Virus record (IMG/VR): IMGVR_UViG_3300005827_000112
Coordinates: 1 to 26,770 of that record
Length of the DNA: 26,770 nucleotides
Source: a virus
Direction: 5' to 3' (one strand)
The notes under the pieces were generated by a model. It searched no databases, was not told where the DNA came from, and was given only the letters and a program-made list of their open reading frames with translations. Both the position numbers and the translations under genes were made by a program. This document shows, piece by piece, positions 26,729 through 26,770 of this stretch. Positions within the stretch are counted from its first letter, which is position 1; the number at the start of each line of letters is the position of its first letter.

Positions 26729-26770
26729 TCTCCCCTGCTTAGGGCATACCCTATCGATGTGCCCCCACCC
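26729..26770 (+). repeat. Intergenic promoter-like repeat, copy 5 (truncated at window edge)
   Basis: TCTCCCCTGCTTAGGG and the shared core up to C5-A-C3, where the window stops. Bases 26742-26770 equal bases 1-29. Joining the ends over this overlap would restore one intact element. Confidence 0.9.

Overview
The window looks like the genome, or most of the genome, of a small cyanobacterial phage, phage-plasmid or phage satellite. The host assignment rests on the many copies of the cyanobacterial HIP1 octamer GCGATCGC in genes and spacers; two rho-independent terminators are built from HIP1 palindromes. The virion genes recognised are a small and a large terminase, a DUF4055-type portal, a scaffold-like protein, a minor head protein, a P22-like coat protein and a repetitive fibre. 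I find no integrase, DNA polymerase, tail tube, tape measure, baseplate or clear lysin.

Layout. (1) 88-576: a small membrane-anchored coiled-coil protein. (2) 627-4902, minus strand: a replication/nucleotide block with a PAPS-reductase-like protein, an HNH nuclease, a MazG-like pyrophosphohydrolase and an HTH_36-type replication initiator candidate. (3) 4903-5239: a control region with a 30-bp dyad. (4) 5240-7056, plus strand: four overlapping unknown genes containing two sets of helically phased DNA repeats (candidate iterons). (5) 7365-11035, minus strand: an eight-gene operon of mostly small unknown proteins plus a DUF932 protein, with a near-consensus sigma-70 promoter at 11214-11242, intercistronic hairpins and a terminator. 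(6) 11288-11940: a noncoding region rich in compensated long stems, a G-quadruplex motif and a possible pseudoknot, just before the terminase genes. (7) 11975-26727, plus strand: packaging, head and fibre genes, interrupted by an Acb2-like anti-CBASS candidate, a PD-(D/E)XK nuclease, an opposite-strand adenine-depleted SLOG-like gene (17826-18326) and an HNH gene.

A roughly 100-150 bp element, in the same orientation each time, occurs at 1, 7058, 14911, 21471 and 26729. It lies between transcription units, and in two copies it runs up to the start codon of the next operon with palindromic promoter-like sites. The first and last 29 bases of the window are identical and lie in this element. This fits a circular molecule of about 26.74 kb with four copies, but an assembly break in a repeat would look the same.

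How it may work (inference): the HTH_36 protein and the GCTTACGGAA sites would control replication. The two minus-strand operons would act early. A shared set of plus-strand promoter motifs (TAYTATTGAACTA and GTACAMAATCT) would switch on the structured RNA, packaging and head genes later. Independent cargo (the SLOG-like gene with its own terminator, the Acb2-like gene) would serve host interaction or defence.
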